The position numbers were made by a program, and so were the translations under genes. From positions 1,248,501 through 1,312,500 of the forward strand of contig NC_071672.1 in the NCBI RefSeq assembly GCF_028554725.1: a stretch of 64,000 bases of DNA, in the 5' to 3' direction. Under the pieces are notes generated by a model that was not told the DNA's origin, did not search any database, and saw only the letters and a program-made list of their open reading frames with translations. Shown piece after piece: positions 1 through 9,241 of this stretch. Source of the DNA: Zeugodacus cucurbitae. Taxonomy: Eukaryota; Arthropoda; Insecta; Diptera; Tephritidae. The stretch's first letter is position 1, and each line of letters starts with the position of its first letter.

Positions 1-916
1 AACTCATGCGTCCACCACTTAATTTTTCTAACCCTAAAACTTCCACACTTCCTGAACAATCTGTCATTCACACCCCACACCAACTCACACAGCCGAGCAA
101 TTTGCTCATCCACCTCCAGATCATCAAACACTCTAAGCGGTATTTCTAACACCGCTTCCCTTACACTCTGTCCATATCGGTTCCAGTCAATACCAGAGGT
201 ACGCCATCGCCGCAATGGACTCACACACACCAAAGAGGGGAACGAGGAGCAACCACAATTTGGATCAAATTATGATCACTCAGACCCCACCCTCCTCTAA
301 CCTCCCACATAAAATCAAACACTCTACTTGCTGCCTCATTCATAAGCGTCACGTCAATATCACTCACACCCCTAGGCCCTTCAAACGTATACATATCACT
401 CTGCTCATTCAGAATGTGAAGGCCCTTAGCCAACACCCATTCATTCATTACCTCGCCTCGAACGTGGCTTTGATATCCAGACGAATGTCTGGATACCTTA
501 CTAAACCACATCGAGGACGAGGCATTCGCATCCAACCCTAGGACTAATGGGCTACCACTCGCCAGAAGTAGTAACTTATCCATATAGCCCAGGTAGGACT
601 CTAGGGGCTCGCTAAATTTGTAATACAAACTAGCGACAATCATTCTACCGAACTCCCCCTCTATAGACACTCACACCCCCTGTTGTGACGAATCAAAGAC
701 TACACAATCATAGCCGGAATCATTCACAACTATTGCAGCATTAACCATAAGGTCCGTAAAGACCCTAAAACCTCCAGGAAGACCCCGAACCACCCCATTG
801 GTGGCGTAAGGCTCCCGAAGTAAGGCAATGCCACACCCCCCCTCAATCATACAACCCCCCAACTCACACATAACGGCATACGACCCCTGTCAATTAAGCT
901 GAAAAATCCCCCCCAT
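1..916 (-). pseudogene. R1 ORF2, N-terminal endonuclease fragment (broken)
   Basis: Matches the first ~300 residues of the R1 ORF2 at 1720-4827, the apurinic-endonuclease-like domain that nicks 28S DNA. Its ATG at 914-916 overlaps the ORF1 stop (TGATG) and is in frame. The copy is dead: a TGT-to-TGA change replaces the Cys of FQLNCQ near codon 9, another TGT-to-TGA lies at 668-670, and one base is missing near 235. The QEPY motif reads REPY, so a catalytic-motif residue has also changed. The LGLDANASS and WGLSDHN motifs remain readable. It is cut by the window edge. Confidence 0.85.
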
Positions 917-1210
917 CAGTGTCTGGAGAGGGCACGCTCAACAACGCCACAGTAAATCGGGCAGACAGCTGACATCATAAGATGCCCAGCTGGCCTACCC
1001 TTAAATGCACAGTTGCGACAATGGGGGGCATTGCCACAAACGGCAGCTCTATGTCCTTCTTGACCGCACCGCCTACAAACATCTGATTTGGCCCTACACT
1101 CAGCCACTCTATGGTCAAAACCCATACACCGGAAGCAGCCAGCAACTGGGCTATCCGGTCGAACCCTGAAGGAGAACCACTTTATGTAGCACCTTCCCGC
1201 CTCCAAAAGG
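916..1210 (-). pseudogene. R1 ORF1, C-terminal zinc-knuckle fragment
   Basis: Encodes the C-terminal ~98 residues of R1 ORF1, the nucleic-acid-binding Gag-like protein. Three CCHC knuckles are present in order: CFRCMGFDHRVAEC, CRRCGQEGHRAAVC and a third with longer spacing (CRNC...H...C). The frame ends with ...RALSRH and a TGA at 916-918 that overlaps the ORF2 ATG. The 5' part of ORF1 is absent because the element is truncated at 1210. An apparent reading frame running on to 1338 is chance read-through into the next element's 3' UTR. Confidence 0.85.
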
Positions 1211-1224
1211 AGTAGATAGGGACA
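1211..1224 (-). other. R1 target-site sequence between tandem R1 copies
   Basis: AGTAGATAGGGACA on the plus strand, TGTCCCTATCTACT on the minus strand, is the 28S sequence at the R1 insertion site. Here it is all that separates the 3' end of R1 copy 1 from the truncated 5' edge of copy 0. The same 14-mer occurs at 7538-7551 and at each 28S/R1 3' junction further right. Confidence 0.9.
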
Positions 1225-1719
1225 TCTAAAGCCAATATTAACGTGAGTACCTGCCGACGACGGCCTTACCTCACGGTGCTCAAAAGCACAGCGGATCAAA
1301 TCAATGCGATGATCAGCGCCCCGAAAAATGCAATGCATTATTCAGTACCAATTGGCGTGTGGAATGGACATACTAACCACCTTGGTGAGGTTCGAGGCCT
1401 ATCTAAAACCTCTGCCGTACTTTGGGTCCAGCACCCGGTTGCAATGCAACTCCACATTGAGTGACAAATATCACTCTCCCCGCATTCGGGTATTAAACCA
1501 CAACCACCACGATACTCCCCGAGGGGCCAGTCCGCACGAGTAGGTTGGAGCGAACTCCAAGGGCTCCTACTCCCCGTGGTACCAGAATTAAGTCTCCGGT
1601 CAGACCTCGTAGTTGAAACTACTACCAGTTGAGCTTCCATACTGCTCTGGACTGGTGACCAGGGGTTGGACCCCATTCTCTCATCCAATACACACACCAT
1701 TCACACAAAGAAACTATAC
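1225..1719 (-). other. R1 copy 1 3' UTR
   Basis: Non-coding tail between the ORF2 stop and the target site. Nearly the same sequence ends every R1 copy in the window (for example 7552-8038 and 19392-19824), so it is the shared 3' end that R1 reverse transcriptase would recognise in target-primed reverse transcription. It contains short palindromes such as GTTGCAATGCAAC and CCACCTTGGTGG that could form hairpins. In copy 1 the extreme end differs from the other copies (TCTAAAGCCAAT instead of CCGTCCGGTGGG on the plus strand). There is no poly(A) or simple-repeat tail. Confidence 0.75.
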
Positions 1720-4700
1720 TTAGTTTCCAGCTAATTGTCTTCGCCGCTTAAACACCTCACGCGCAAACACACCAAATAATTCTAATCGTTCGGCATCCCA
1801 ACTAGTGGAGATCACACCACTAACATCTAACCGTCCATCAGTCCAACTAATCCCCATACCCCCAAGGTCCCTAATGTCCGAGTACATCGGGCATTCAGCA
1901 ATAACATGCACCCAATCCTCAACACGCGCCCCACACATACATTCCATTCCATCAGAGAGGCGCCTCTGATGCAAAAAAGCATTCAAAGGCCCATGCCCCG
2001 TAAGTAGGAAACCCAGACTCAGACAGAATCTGAAATCTGGGTTTTCCCCAACAAACCCAACATCCCGAATGTACTCATAAGTCACACCACCGTTAGGACT
2101 ATTATCCCAACGGTCTTGCCACCTACTCCTAACCCTGTCATCTAGAAGCCTCTTGCTTCCTAGATATCCCAACCTCTCCACATCATCGTCAGAAATCCAT
2201 TCATTCCGCAGCAATAACACACTCAAACCCCTCCTCAACCTGAAAGAAACAGCACGCTGTAAAACAATCAGGTCAAGAGGGGGCACACCCAATAAAACCT
2301 GCAACGCATCCGTAGAAACGGTGCGACATACAGGCAAACAGGCAAGCATCATGCAACGCTGTATAGAAAGAAGTTTTCGATGACCCGAAACCATCGTAGC
2401 CACCTTCCACCATATAGGAGATCCATAAGTGGCACAGGCCACAAACAAACCTCGATATATGGAGCGAACAGCACGACGCCCGAGACCCCAATCACTCCGT
2501 AAAACGCGCCTGACACTACCAACAATCGCCTGCAGCCGCCGCTTCACATTCACTAAGTGTGGAGTAAAACACATTCTTTCACTCATGGTCAACCCCAGAT
2601 ATTTGACTTGCGTCACATACCTGATGCTGACCCCATTCACACGGACAACCGGTGGACGCCCCGGTGACAGTCTACCCTTTAAGAGCATTGTCACCGTTTT
2701 ATCCATCGATATGTCAACCCCCACACCCACACCCCAATTATGAGCAATCTCCAACAATTGCCCTCCTACCCTTTCAATCTCAGACCTCGAACAGCCTTCA
2801 ACTAAAAGAAGCAGGTCATCCGCATACGCACAACACCTGCAGAGTGGTTCGAGCTGCCCAAGCAGTGAGTCCATCATAAGGTTCCAAATATATGGACCAC
2901 AGATGGATCCCTGCGGGCAGCCACGAACCACTCCAATCTCCACACTCCCATTCATACCAACGATAGAGGCTTTCCTGTCCGAAAAGAAGCTCCGCCAGAG
3001 ACTAATTTCCGAACAGTTAAGTTCCTCTAGCCGTTGAATCACACGATCCCAGATTAGGTAATCAAACGCCCCCTTGAAGTCAACAAATATGCCAAGGACA
3101 TATTTGTTGGTATTCTCCCTCACAGCATTCTGAACATACATCCAGGCATCTTCTACACTGCGTTCTTTCCTGAACCCATACTGCCTATTCGACCTCAAAT
3201 CCCGCGTTAGCTCCTGAAGCCGTTCCACCATAACTCTTTCCAGCACTTTTCCAAGCACTGGAAGGAGACTGATGCCCCGATAAGAACGAGGATCACTCCT
3301 GATCTTATCAGGAGACCTCAGGAGAGGAACAACCCTGGCACTTTTCCACTCACGTGGAAAATATCCCTCACAAATGCACTTATCATAAATGACCTCCAAG
3401 TATTCCGGAATGAACTTCCACAAGCATTTGCACATCTCTCCGTTCAGACCATCAAAACCTGGAGACCGTTTAGACCTGACCAGGCCAAAGGCATATCCCA
3501 GCTCCCCATCATCTAATGGAGGAACAGGTACCTCATGTGCATGGGGTGCCTGAACCTCAGCCCTGGGAAAGAACGCTCCTAACAGAACCCCAGCACACTC
3601 TCTCCACGTTGATAACACAGTGTCACCAACACGAAGAGAGGTGATATCCTCCCTCTTACGACCCCTGCAGATCTTATAGACCTGACCCCAGGGGTCATCC
3701 CTATTGTCATTCACAAAACTCCTCCACTCTTCTTCTTTAATTTTCACAATCATATCTTTATATTCATTCATCGCACAACTAAAATCATACCTAAACTGGG
3801 ACAGCCTCTCAGAATTGAACCGCCGAGCACGTTGAAACTTTCGTCTCAACCGCCGGACAGTCCTCCTCTTCAAGGTTAACTCATGCGTCCACCACTTAAT
3901 TTTTCTAACCCTAAAACTTCCACACTTCCTGAACAATCTGTCATTCACACCCCACACCAACTCACACAGCCGAGCAATTTGCTCATCCACTTCCAGATCA
4001 TCAAACACTCTAAGCGGTATTTCTAACACCGCTTCCCTTACACTCTGTCCATATCGGTTCCAGTCAATACCAGAGGTACGCCATCGCCGCAATGGACTCA
4101 CACACACCAAAGGAGGGGAACGAGGAGCAACCACAATTTGGATCAAATTATGATCACTCAGACCCCACCCTCCTCTAACCTCCCACTTAAAATCAAACAC
4201 TCTACTTGCTGCCTCATTCATAAGCGTCACGTCAATATCACTCACACCCCTAGGCCCATCAAACGTATACCACTCACTCGGCTCATTCAGAATGTGAAGG
4301 CCCTTAGCCAACACCCATTCATTCATTACCTCGCCTCGAACGTGGCTTTGATATCCAGACGAATGTCTGGATACCTTACTAAACCACATCGAGGACGAGG
4401 CATTCGCATCCAACCCTAGGACTAATGGGCTACCACTCGCCAGAAGTAGTAACTTATCCATATAGCCCAGGTAGGGCTCTAGGGGCTCGCTAAATTTGCA
4501 ATACAAACTAGCGACAATCATTCTACCGAACTCCCCCTCTATAGACACACACACCCCCTGTTGTGACGAATCCAAGACTACACAATCGTAGCCGGAATCA
4601 TTCACAACTATTGCAGCATTAACCCCAAGGTCCGTAAAGACCCTAAAACCTCCAGGAAGACCCCGAACCACACCATTGGTGGCGTAAGGCTCCTGAAGTA

Positions 4701-4827
4701 AGGCAATGCCACACCCCCCCTCAATCATACAACCCCCCAACTCACACATAACGGCATACGACCCCTGACAATTAAGCTGAAAAACCCCCCCATCAGTGTC
4801 TGGAGAGGGCACGCTCAACAACGCCAC
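1720..4827 (-). CDS. R1 ORF2: endonuclease / reverse transcriptase
   Basis: Encodes the R1 integration enzyme, which nicks 28S DNA and copies the element RNA onto the nick. Numbering from the GTG at 4827 gives 1035 residues, the usual size for R1. Endonuclease motifs: N19 in FQLNCQ, QEPY 45-48, D140/N142 in LGLDANAS, SDH 224-226. Reverse transcriptase motifs: VDFKGAFD 582-589, GCPQGS 636-641, YADD 668-671. A C-terminal CCHC motif (MECMCG...H...C) lies at about 963-979. The frame is open throughout. Other R1 copies start ORF2 at an ATG overlapping the ORF1 TGA; in this copy a base is missing near 4784-4785, so that ATG (4791-4793) is out of frame. The GTG start is only where the open frame begins, and the next in-frame ATG (residue 27) would lose N19. 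Probably just inactivated. Confidence 0.9.
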   Translation of the reverse strand: MALLSVPSPDTDGGVFQLNCQGSYAVMCELGGCMIEGGCGIALLQEPYATNGVVRGLPGGFRVFTDLGVNAAIVVNDSGYDCVVLDSSQQGVCVSIEGEFGRMIVASLYCKFSEPLEPYLGYMDKLLLLASGSPLVLGLDANASSSMWFSKVSRHSSGYQSHVRGEVMNEWVLAKGLHILNEPSEWYTFDGPRGVSDIDVTLMNEAASRVFDFKWEVRGGWGLSDHNLIQIVVAPRSPPLVCVSPLRRWRTSGIDWNRYGQSVREAVLEIPLRVFDDLEVDEQIARLCELVWGVNDRLFRKCGSFRVRKIKWWTHELTLKRRTVRRLRRKFQRARRFNSERLSQFRYDFSCAMNEYKDMIVKIKEEEWRSFVNDNRDDPWGQVYKICRGRKREDITSLRVGDTVLSTWRECAGVLLGAFFPRAEVQAPHAHEVPVPPLDDGELGYAFGLVRSKRSPGFDGLNGEMCKCLWKFIPEYLEVIYDKCICEGYFPREWKSARVVPLLRSPDKIRSDPRSYRGISLLPVLGKVLERVMVERLQELTRDLRSNRQYGFRKERSVEDAWMYVQNAVRENTNKYVLGIFVDFKGAFDYLIWDRVIQRLEELNCSEISLWRSFFSDRKASIVGMNGSVEIGVVRGCPQGSICGPYIWNLMMDSLLGQLEPLCRCCAYADDLLLLVEGCSRSEIERVGGQLLEIAHNWGVGVGVDISMDKTVTMLLKGRLSPGRPPVVRVNGVSIRYVTQVKYLGLTMSERMCFTPHLVNVKRRLQAIVGSVRRVLRSDWGLGRRAVRSIYRGLFVACATYGSPIWWKVATMVSGHRKLLSIQRCMMLACLPVCRTVSTDALQVLLGVPPLDLIVLQRAVSFRLRRGLSVLLLRNEWISDDDVERLGYLGSKRLLDDRVRSRWQDRWDNSPNGGVTYEYIRDVGFVGENPDFRFCLSLGFLLTGHGPLNAFLHQRRLSDGMECMCGARVEDWVHVIAECPMYSDIRDLGGMGISWTDGRLDVSGVISTSWDAERLELFGVFAREVFKRRRQLAGN
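4791..4795 (-). promoter_or_regulatory. TGATG stop-start overlap of R1 ORF1 and ORF2
   Basis: The ORF1 stop TGA (4793-4795) overlaps an ATG (4791-4793). The same TGATG is kept in R1 copy 0 (914-918) and the long R1 at 54698-54702, where the ATG opens ORF2 in frame. Stop-start overlap is a known translational-coupling device in the R1-clade element SART1 (UAAUG). Here the downstream frame is shifted by one missing base. Confidence 0.65.
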
Positions 4828-6261
4828 AGTAAATCGGGCAAACAGCTGACATCATAAGATGCCCAGCTGGCCTACCCTTAAATGCACAGTTGCGACAATG
4901 AGGGGCATTACCACAACCGGCAGCTCTATGTCCTTCTTGACCGCACCGCCTACAAACATCAGATTTGGCCCTACACTCAGCCACTATATGGTCAAAACCC
5001 ATACACCGGAAGCAGCCAGCAACTGGGCTATCCGGTCGAACCCTGAAGGAGAACCACTTTATGTAGCACCTTCCCGCCTCCAAAAGGGCGGACACTAATT
5101 TGTCCGACCCCTCAAGGACAACGTTGGTGCTACCATCAGCAGCCACCTTCCAGGGCCGACTGACCTTCCGCACATCTGACTTTCGTGCCTCAGGGCTGAT
5201 GTCCTGAAGGTTCAACCGAAAGAGCTCCTCCATGAAGTCATCATGGGAGATTTCGGTGTGAACCCCCTGAACCACAACCCGCGGACCCAACTTCCGGTTC
5301 ACACTCACATCCAACCCCACCTCCCCGAACTTGGCATTATTCGCCACCTTTTCCCTCTCTAAAACAGAGGGGGTGCGAATAACCACCCCACCACCCTTAA
5401 TCGGCTTCACCTCGTGTACACGCACTCCGAGGGAAGGTCCCACCTCCTTCACGACCTTCTTAATCACCTCCTTAGAGGAGGTGGTAGGGGCCTTGCTTCT
5501 CACCACCACCGACCAAGTCTCAACCGGCTTCGGCAATGCCGGAGCAATCGCCTCCAACACTGGCGCTGGAGGCGCACGCACCGACTCAGCCGGAGCCAAA
5601 CCCACAACCGACCTCTTCGATTGGGAATAGATCCCCCACAACTCTCCCTGAGAGCGTCAACCTGACCGCGAAGATGGGCATTCTCGGTTACTACCGTCAT
5701 CAGAAGCACCTCGTACTTCGAGGCAAGCTCCATCAGCCCCTTCGCAGTAGTGACCTCAAAGTCTTCAACCCCAAACACCAATGCGTTTAATTCCGCCGTC
5801 ACTGCCTTCATGGCAGCAACATGGCTAATAGCGCCTCCCCCAACCACACCACCATTTTCTCCACCCTCCTTAACAGCGCTAACAGGACACTCCTTTGCAG
5901 AAGTACCCTTAATGCGCTTCTTCCCCTTAATCCTTACTACACCTCCACGCTTGCTAACAATAGGGTGGACAACCACTTCTTCAGCGGTGTCACCCATATC
6001 AGCACAACTACTCCCATCCCCTAACATCACCAACGATGGCGATCCTATCCTAACCTTCCTACGCGGCGGGGACCCAACCGAAGGTCCAGCACCTTCATCA
6101 GCCGACGAGGTCTCCACTGCTAACGCTAGCTCTTTCCCCTCATTCACAGCAGGGTGCTTAGCCCTTCTCCTCCGTGAGGGAAGCATTTCTACTTCCGGCC
6201 TTTCACCAGGCAGGCTGATCCGCCGGCAAAACACTGGCACAGAAGCCACTCGACCAGACAA
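4793..6261 (-). pseudogene. R1 ORF1 (Gag-like, three CCHC knuckles), one frameshift
   Basis: The RNA-binding protein of R1, which forms the ribonucleoprotein with element RNA. The ATG at 6261 opens a basic, low-complexity N-terminus (LPSRRRRAKH near residues 27-36). A helical, coiled-coil-like stretch follows at ~155-206 (AELNALVF...HLRGQVDALR), then a central region and three CCHC knuckles near the C-terminus (CFRCMGFDHIVAEC, CRRCGQEGHRAAGC, and a third with wider spacing). One G is missing from a G run near 5624 compared with the copy at 55500-55530, which shifts the frame after CGGSIPN; the rest continues in another frame from about 5625 to 4793. Both frames together cover ~488 residues, typical of R1 ORF1. 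The frameshift could be real decay or a homopolymer error. Confidence 0.85.
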
Positions 6262-7537
6262 GACTTGGAACAGCTGCTCTCAAGACACGTGTGACTGAAC
6301 GCACTGAAGGAACTAACTATAAGAATAGAATCGTCCAGTAGCTGCTACCACCTAAGCAGTCGATTATTGCGAAATCGCAAGGGCACAACCCACAACTCCA
6401 GCCAACGGTCTGGAACTGGTCACCCAATAAACCGCCGGACAGAACAAAGTCCCCGTAACGGCTCCAAGCCAACCGATGTGGAGCTGAACCAAATCGCACT
6501 GTAGGTCAAAGGTTAACAGCTACGAACGCAGTCTAAACAAAAATCAGCACCTTCAACACTCGGACAGACACCGGCACCCTTTGAGCAAAACCTGCCCAAT
6601 CCCCCCGGAAACAAGTGGCAACTCAGTACCAGACACTCGACACAACACTCACTGGCAGAAAAACCAAAAAGCAGAAAAACAACAAACACAGAAAACACTG
6701 AGACTCTATGAGAGTCAGCACCCACGCTAACAATGTGGGTAAACCACGTAAACCCCAAAAGGTACTACCTAACACGCGCCTACACACACAAAACTACTGT
6801 GCTCAAAAACACCTGTGCTCGAAAACACCTGTGCTCGAAAACAACTGTGCTCGAAAACAACTGTGCTCAAAAACACCTGTGCTCGAAAACACCTATGCTC
6901 AAAAACACCTGTGCACGAAATCACCTGTGCTCAAAAAAACACCTGTGCTCAAAAAACAACAAACGAAAAACAAATTAAGTCACACAAAAAACACTTGCTC
7001 AAACAAATTTTCTTTTCACAAACACAAATTCAAATTTCCAAAAATACACTCAACTACACGTATATAAATAAACACCTGCCGCAATGTAAAAATTTTCAAA
7101 AGCCAGCTATGATATGCACACACAAACTAACAAATGAGAAAATATACATACAATTGTATATATATTCAAACACTTGCAGTAATGTAAAAATACACAAAGC
7201 CAACTACAGAAAAAGTATACACGTACTGACAAACTTTATCTACACATACAATCGAACATATATTGAAAATGAAAATTTTTTATGAAAAACACACATATAT
7301 ACACACACGTATATATTAATATACTAATGCGTAAATATGTATGCAAATGCGCTAAAAAACTACCACAAATCACAAACTAATACACAAATACTCAAAATGA
7401 ATGTACTTACATCCAATGCTGAGGGCTCCCACACAAAAAAAACAAAAAAAAAACACCAATTCACACAAAATTCACGACACAGAAAACGCACAGAAACGAA
7501 AACACGTCTGAACAATCTGAAATTCTACAATCGAATG
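6262..7537 (-). other. R1 copy 1 5' UTR
   Basis: Non-coding leader between the target site and the ORF1 ATG, rich in A and C on the plus strand. At ~1.28 kb it is about three times the ~0.4-kb leader of the R1-delta elements in the array. It holds a 17-bp minisatellite (6797-6962). It also holds a loose ~100-bp duplication: GCCGCAATGTAAAAATT near 7079 and TTGCAGTAATGTAAAAAT near 7174, each followed by AAAGCCA(G/A)CTA. Small plus-strand open frames here arise from the repeats and are not genes. I see no recognisable promoter; R1 elements are normally co-transcribed with 28S. Confidence 0.6.
6797..6962. repeat. 17-bp minisatellite in R1 5' UTR
   Basis: About nine imperfect tandem copies of CTGTGCTCGAAAACACC, with G/A and C/A changes and small A-run length differences toward the right end. 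No other R1 copy in the window retains this leader, so its presence across the subfamily cannot be judged here. Confidence 0.85.
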
Positions 7538-7551
7538 AGTAGATAGGGACA
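7538..7551 (-). other. R1 target-site sequence between R1 copies 1 and 2
   Basis: The same 14-mer as at 1211-1224. It marks the 5' end of copy 1 and the 3' end of copy 2, confirming the head-to-tail arrangement. Confidence 0.9.
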
Positions 7552-8460
7552 ACGTCCGGTGGGATTAACGTGGGTACCTGCCGACGACGGCCTTACTCCA
7601 CGGTGCTCAAAAGCACAGCGGATCAAATCAATGCGATGATCAGCGCCCCGAAAATGCAATGCATTATTCGGTACCAATTGGCGTGTGGAATGGACACACT
7701 AACCACCTTGGTGGGGTTCGAGGCCTATCTAAAACCTCTGCCGTACTTTGGGTCCGGCACCCGGTTGCAATGCAACTCCACATTGAGTGACCAAAGTCAC
7801 TCTCCCCGCATTTGGGTATTGAACCACAACCACCACGATACTCCCCGAGGGGCCAGTCCGCATGAGCAGGTTGGAGCGAACTCCAAGGGCTCCTGCTCCC
7901 CGTGGTACCAGAATTAAGTCTCCGGTCAGACCTCGTAGCCGAAACTACTACCAGTTGAGCTTCCATACAGCTGTGGACTGGTGACCAGGGATTGAATCCC
8001 ATTCTCTCATCCAATTCATACACCTTTCACACCAGAAGCTAACCCCGGTCTTCAGCCAATTGTCTTCGCCGCCTGAACAACACGCGCGCAAATCTTTCAA
8101 GCGACCCTAACTGTTCGGCATTCCGACTAGTGGAGATCACACCACTAACGTCTATCCGTCCATCAGTCCAACTAATCCCCATACCCCCAAGGTCCCTAAT
8201 GTCTGAGTACATCGGGCATTCCGCTATAACATGCACCCAATCCTCAACACGCGCCCCACACATACATTCCATTCCATCAGAGAGGTGCGTCTGATGCAAA
8301 AAAGCATTCAAAGGCCCATGCCCCGTAAATAGGAAACCCAGACTCAGACAGAATCTGAAATCTGGGTTTTCCCCAACAAACCCAACATCCCGAATGTACT
8401 CATAAGTCACACGACCGTTAGGACTATTATCCCAACGGTCTTGCCACCTACTCCTAACCC
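7552..8460 (-). mobile_element. R1 retrotransposon copy 2, 3' fragment
   Basis: Contains the full R1 3' UTR (7552-8038) and the last ~140 codons of ORF2. At 8460 the R1 sequence breaks off within the codons for RVRSRWQDRW and is replaced by 28S-downstream spacer starting GTTTAACCAAACATAG. The break is a rearrangement, not an R1 5' end. Confidence 0.88.
8039..8460 (-). pseudogene. R1 ORF2 C-terminal fragment
   Basis: Open frame for the last ~140 residues of R1 ORF2, including the CCHC-type motif MECMCGARVEDWVHVIAEC and a basic tail RRRRQLAEDRG. It matches residues ~898-1035 of the ORF2 at 1720-4827, with a slightly different C-terminus shared with the R1-delta family. Endonuclease and reverse transcriptase domains are gone. 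The few residues before VRSRWQ come from spacer sequence and are not native. Confidence 0.85.
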
Positions 8461-9217
8461 GTTTAACCAAACATAGTTTTTATATTATACAACAATCCAT
8501 TATATTAACTTTTGTATACTTCAATTGCTTTTCAGTATATTGTAAAAGTCGTTTGATAACTTTGCGTTCAAAGCTGTAGCTTTATGTTAAGATTCTCTCT
8601 AACAACTATACACTATACCATTATATATTAATTTTTGTACATTTCAATTGTTTTTCAGTATATTGTAATAGTCGTTTGATAACAATCTATAACACTACCT
8701 TATGTTCTCAATGAATAATGAGAAATAAAGTACTTTGCGTTCAAAAATCTGTATCTTTATGTTAAGATTCTCTCTAACAACTATACAATATACCATTATC
8801 TATTAATTTTTGTATATTTCAATTGTTTTTCAGTATATTGTAATAGTCGTTTGATAACAATCTATAACACTACCTTATGTTCTCAATGAATATTAAGAAA
8901 TAAAGTACTTTGCGTTCAAAAATCTGTATCTTTATGTTAAGATTCTCTCTAACAACTATACAATATACCATTATATATTAATTTTTGTATATTTCAATTG
9001 TTTTTCAGTATATTGTAATAGTCGTTTGATAACAATCTATAACACTACCTTATGTTCTCAATGAATATTGAGAAAATAAAGTACTTCGCGTTCAAAAAAA
9101 AAAATGTTTTTTTATATTCAATTAATTTATGAAAATTCTTAAAAAACTGTTAAAAATAATATATATATAACAAGTATGTTAATATAACATAAATATTTAT
9201 ATATTACATATATTATA
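8461..9217 (-). repeat. 28S-downstream IGS with ~175-bp tandem repeats
   Basis: AT-rich spacer that follows the 28S 3' end in this locus. A ~175-bp unit is repeated about 3.6 times; the marker TACCATTAT recurs at 8616, 8791 and 8966. Shared words include CGTTTGATAACAATCTATAA and AAATAAAGTACTTTGCGTTC. The same units occur twice in each spacer of the array to the right. Such subrepeats are typical of rDNA intergenic spacers and may carry Pol I regulatory signals, but nothing here proves that. A Helitron interrupts it at 9218. Confidence 0.8.
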
Positions 9218-9241
9218 CTAGCTGACCCGGCGAACTTCGCC
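9218..9241 (-). other. Helitron 3' terminus: hairpin plus CTAG
   Basis: On the minus strand GGCGAAGTTCGCC (9229-9241) forms a 6-bp GC-rich stem, followed by GGGTCAG and the terminal CTAG, then host T. Stem, short spacer and CTRR-type ending in this order are diagnostic of Helitrons. Confidence 0.75.

Larger units (their letters stand above)
1..1210 (-). mobile_element. R1 retrotransposon copy 0, 5'-truncated fragment
   Basis: This stretch is a diverged copy of 3880-5090 in the neighbouring R1 element. It covers the end of ORF1 (zinc knuckles) and the start of ORF2 (endonuclease). It runs off the left edge of the window. On its 5' side (higher coordinates) it stops abruptly at 1210 inside ORF1 and is followed at once by the 14-bp R1 target sequence and the 3' end of the next R1. 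That is what a 5'-truncated R1 integrated head to tail beside another R1 would look like. Confidence 0.88.
1225..7537 (-). mobile_element. R1 non-LTR retrotransposon copy 1, apparently full length
   Basis: A 6.3-kb element bounded on both sides by the 14-bp R1 target sequence (1211-1224 and 7538-7551). From its 5' end it has a ~1.28-kb AT-rich 5' UTR with a minisatellite, ORF1 with three CCHC knuckles, an overlapping ORF2 with endonuclease, reverse transcriptase and a C-terminal CCHC motif, and a ~0.5-kb 3' UTR without poly(A). ORF order, knuckle number and ORF2 length (~1030 residues) match the R1 clade, which inserts site-specifically into insect 28S genes. Two single-base losses, one in ORF1 and one at the ORF2 start, are the only clear lesions. 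Confidence 0.88.

Noticed and set aside
6797..6962. Possible CRISPR-like repeat array
   Set aside because: The repeats are 17 bp with no spacers between them, and the genome is eukaryotic; it is a minisatellite.
6708..7285. Overlapping plus-strand ORFs rich in CSKT/CARK repeats
   Set aside because: They are the 17-bp minisatellite read in several frames inside the R1 leader. All frames are open because the repeat lacks stops.
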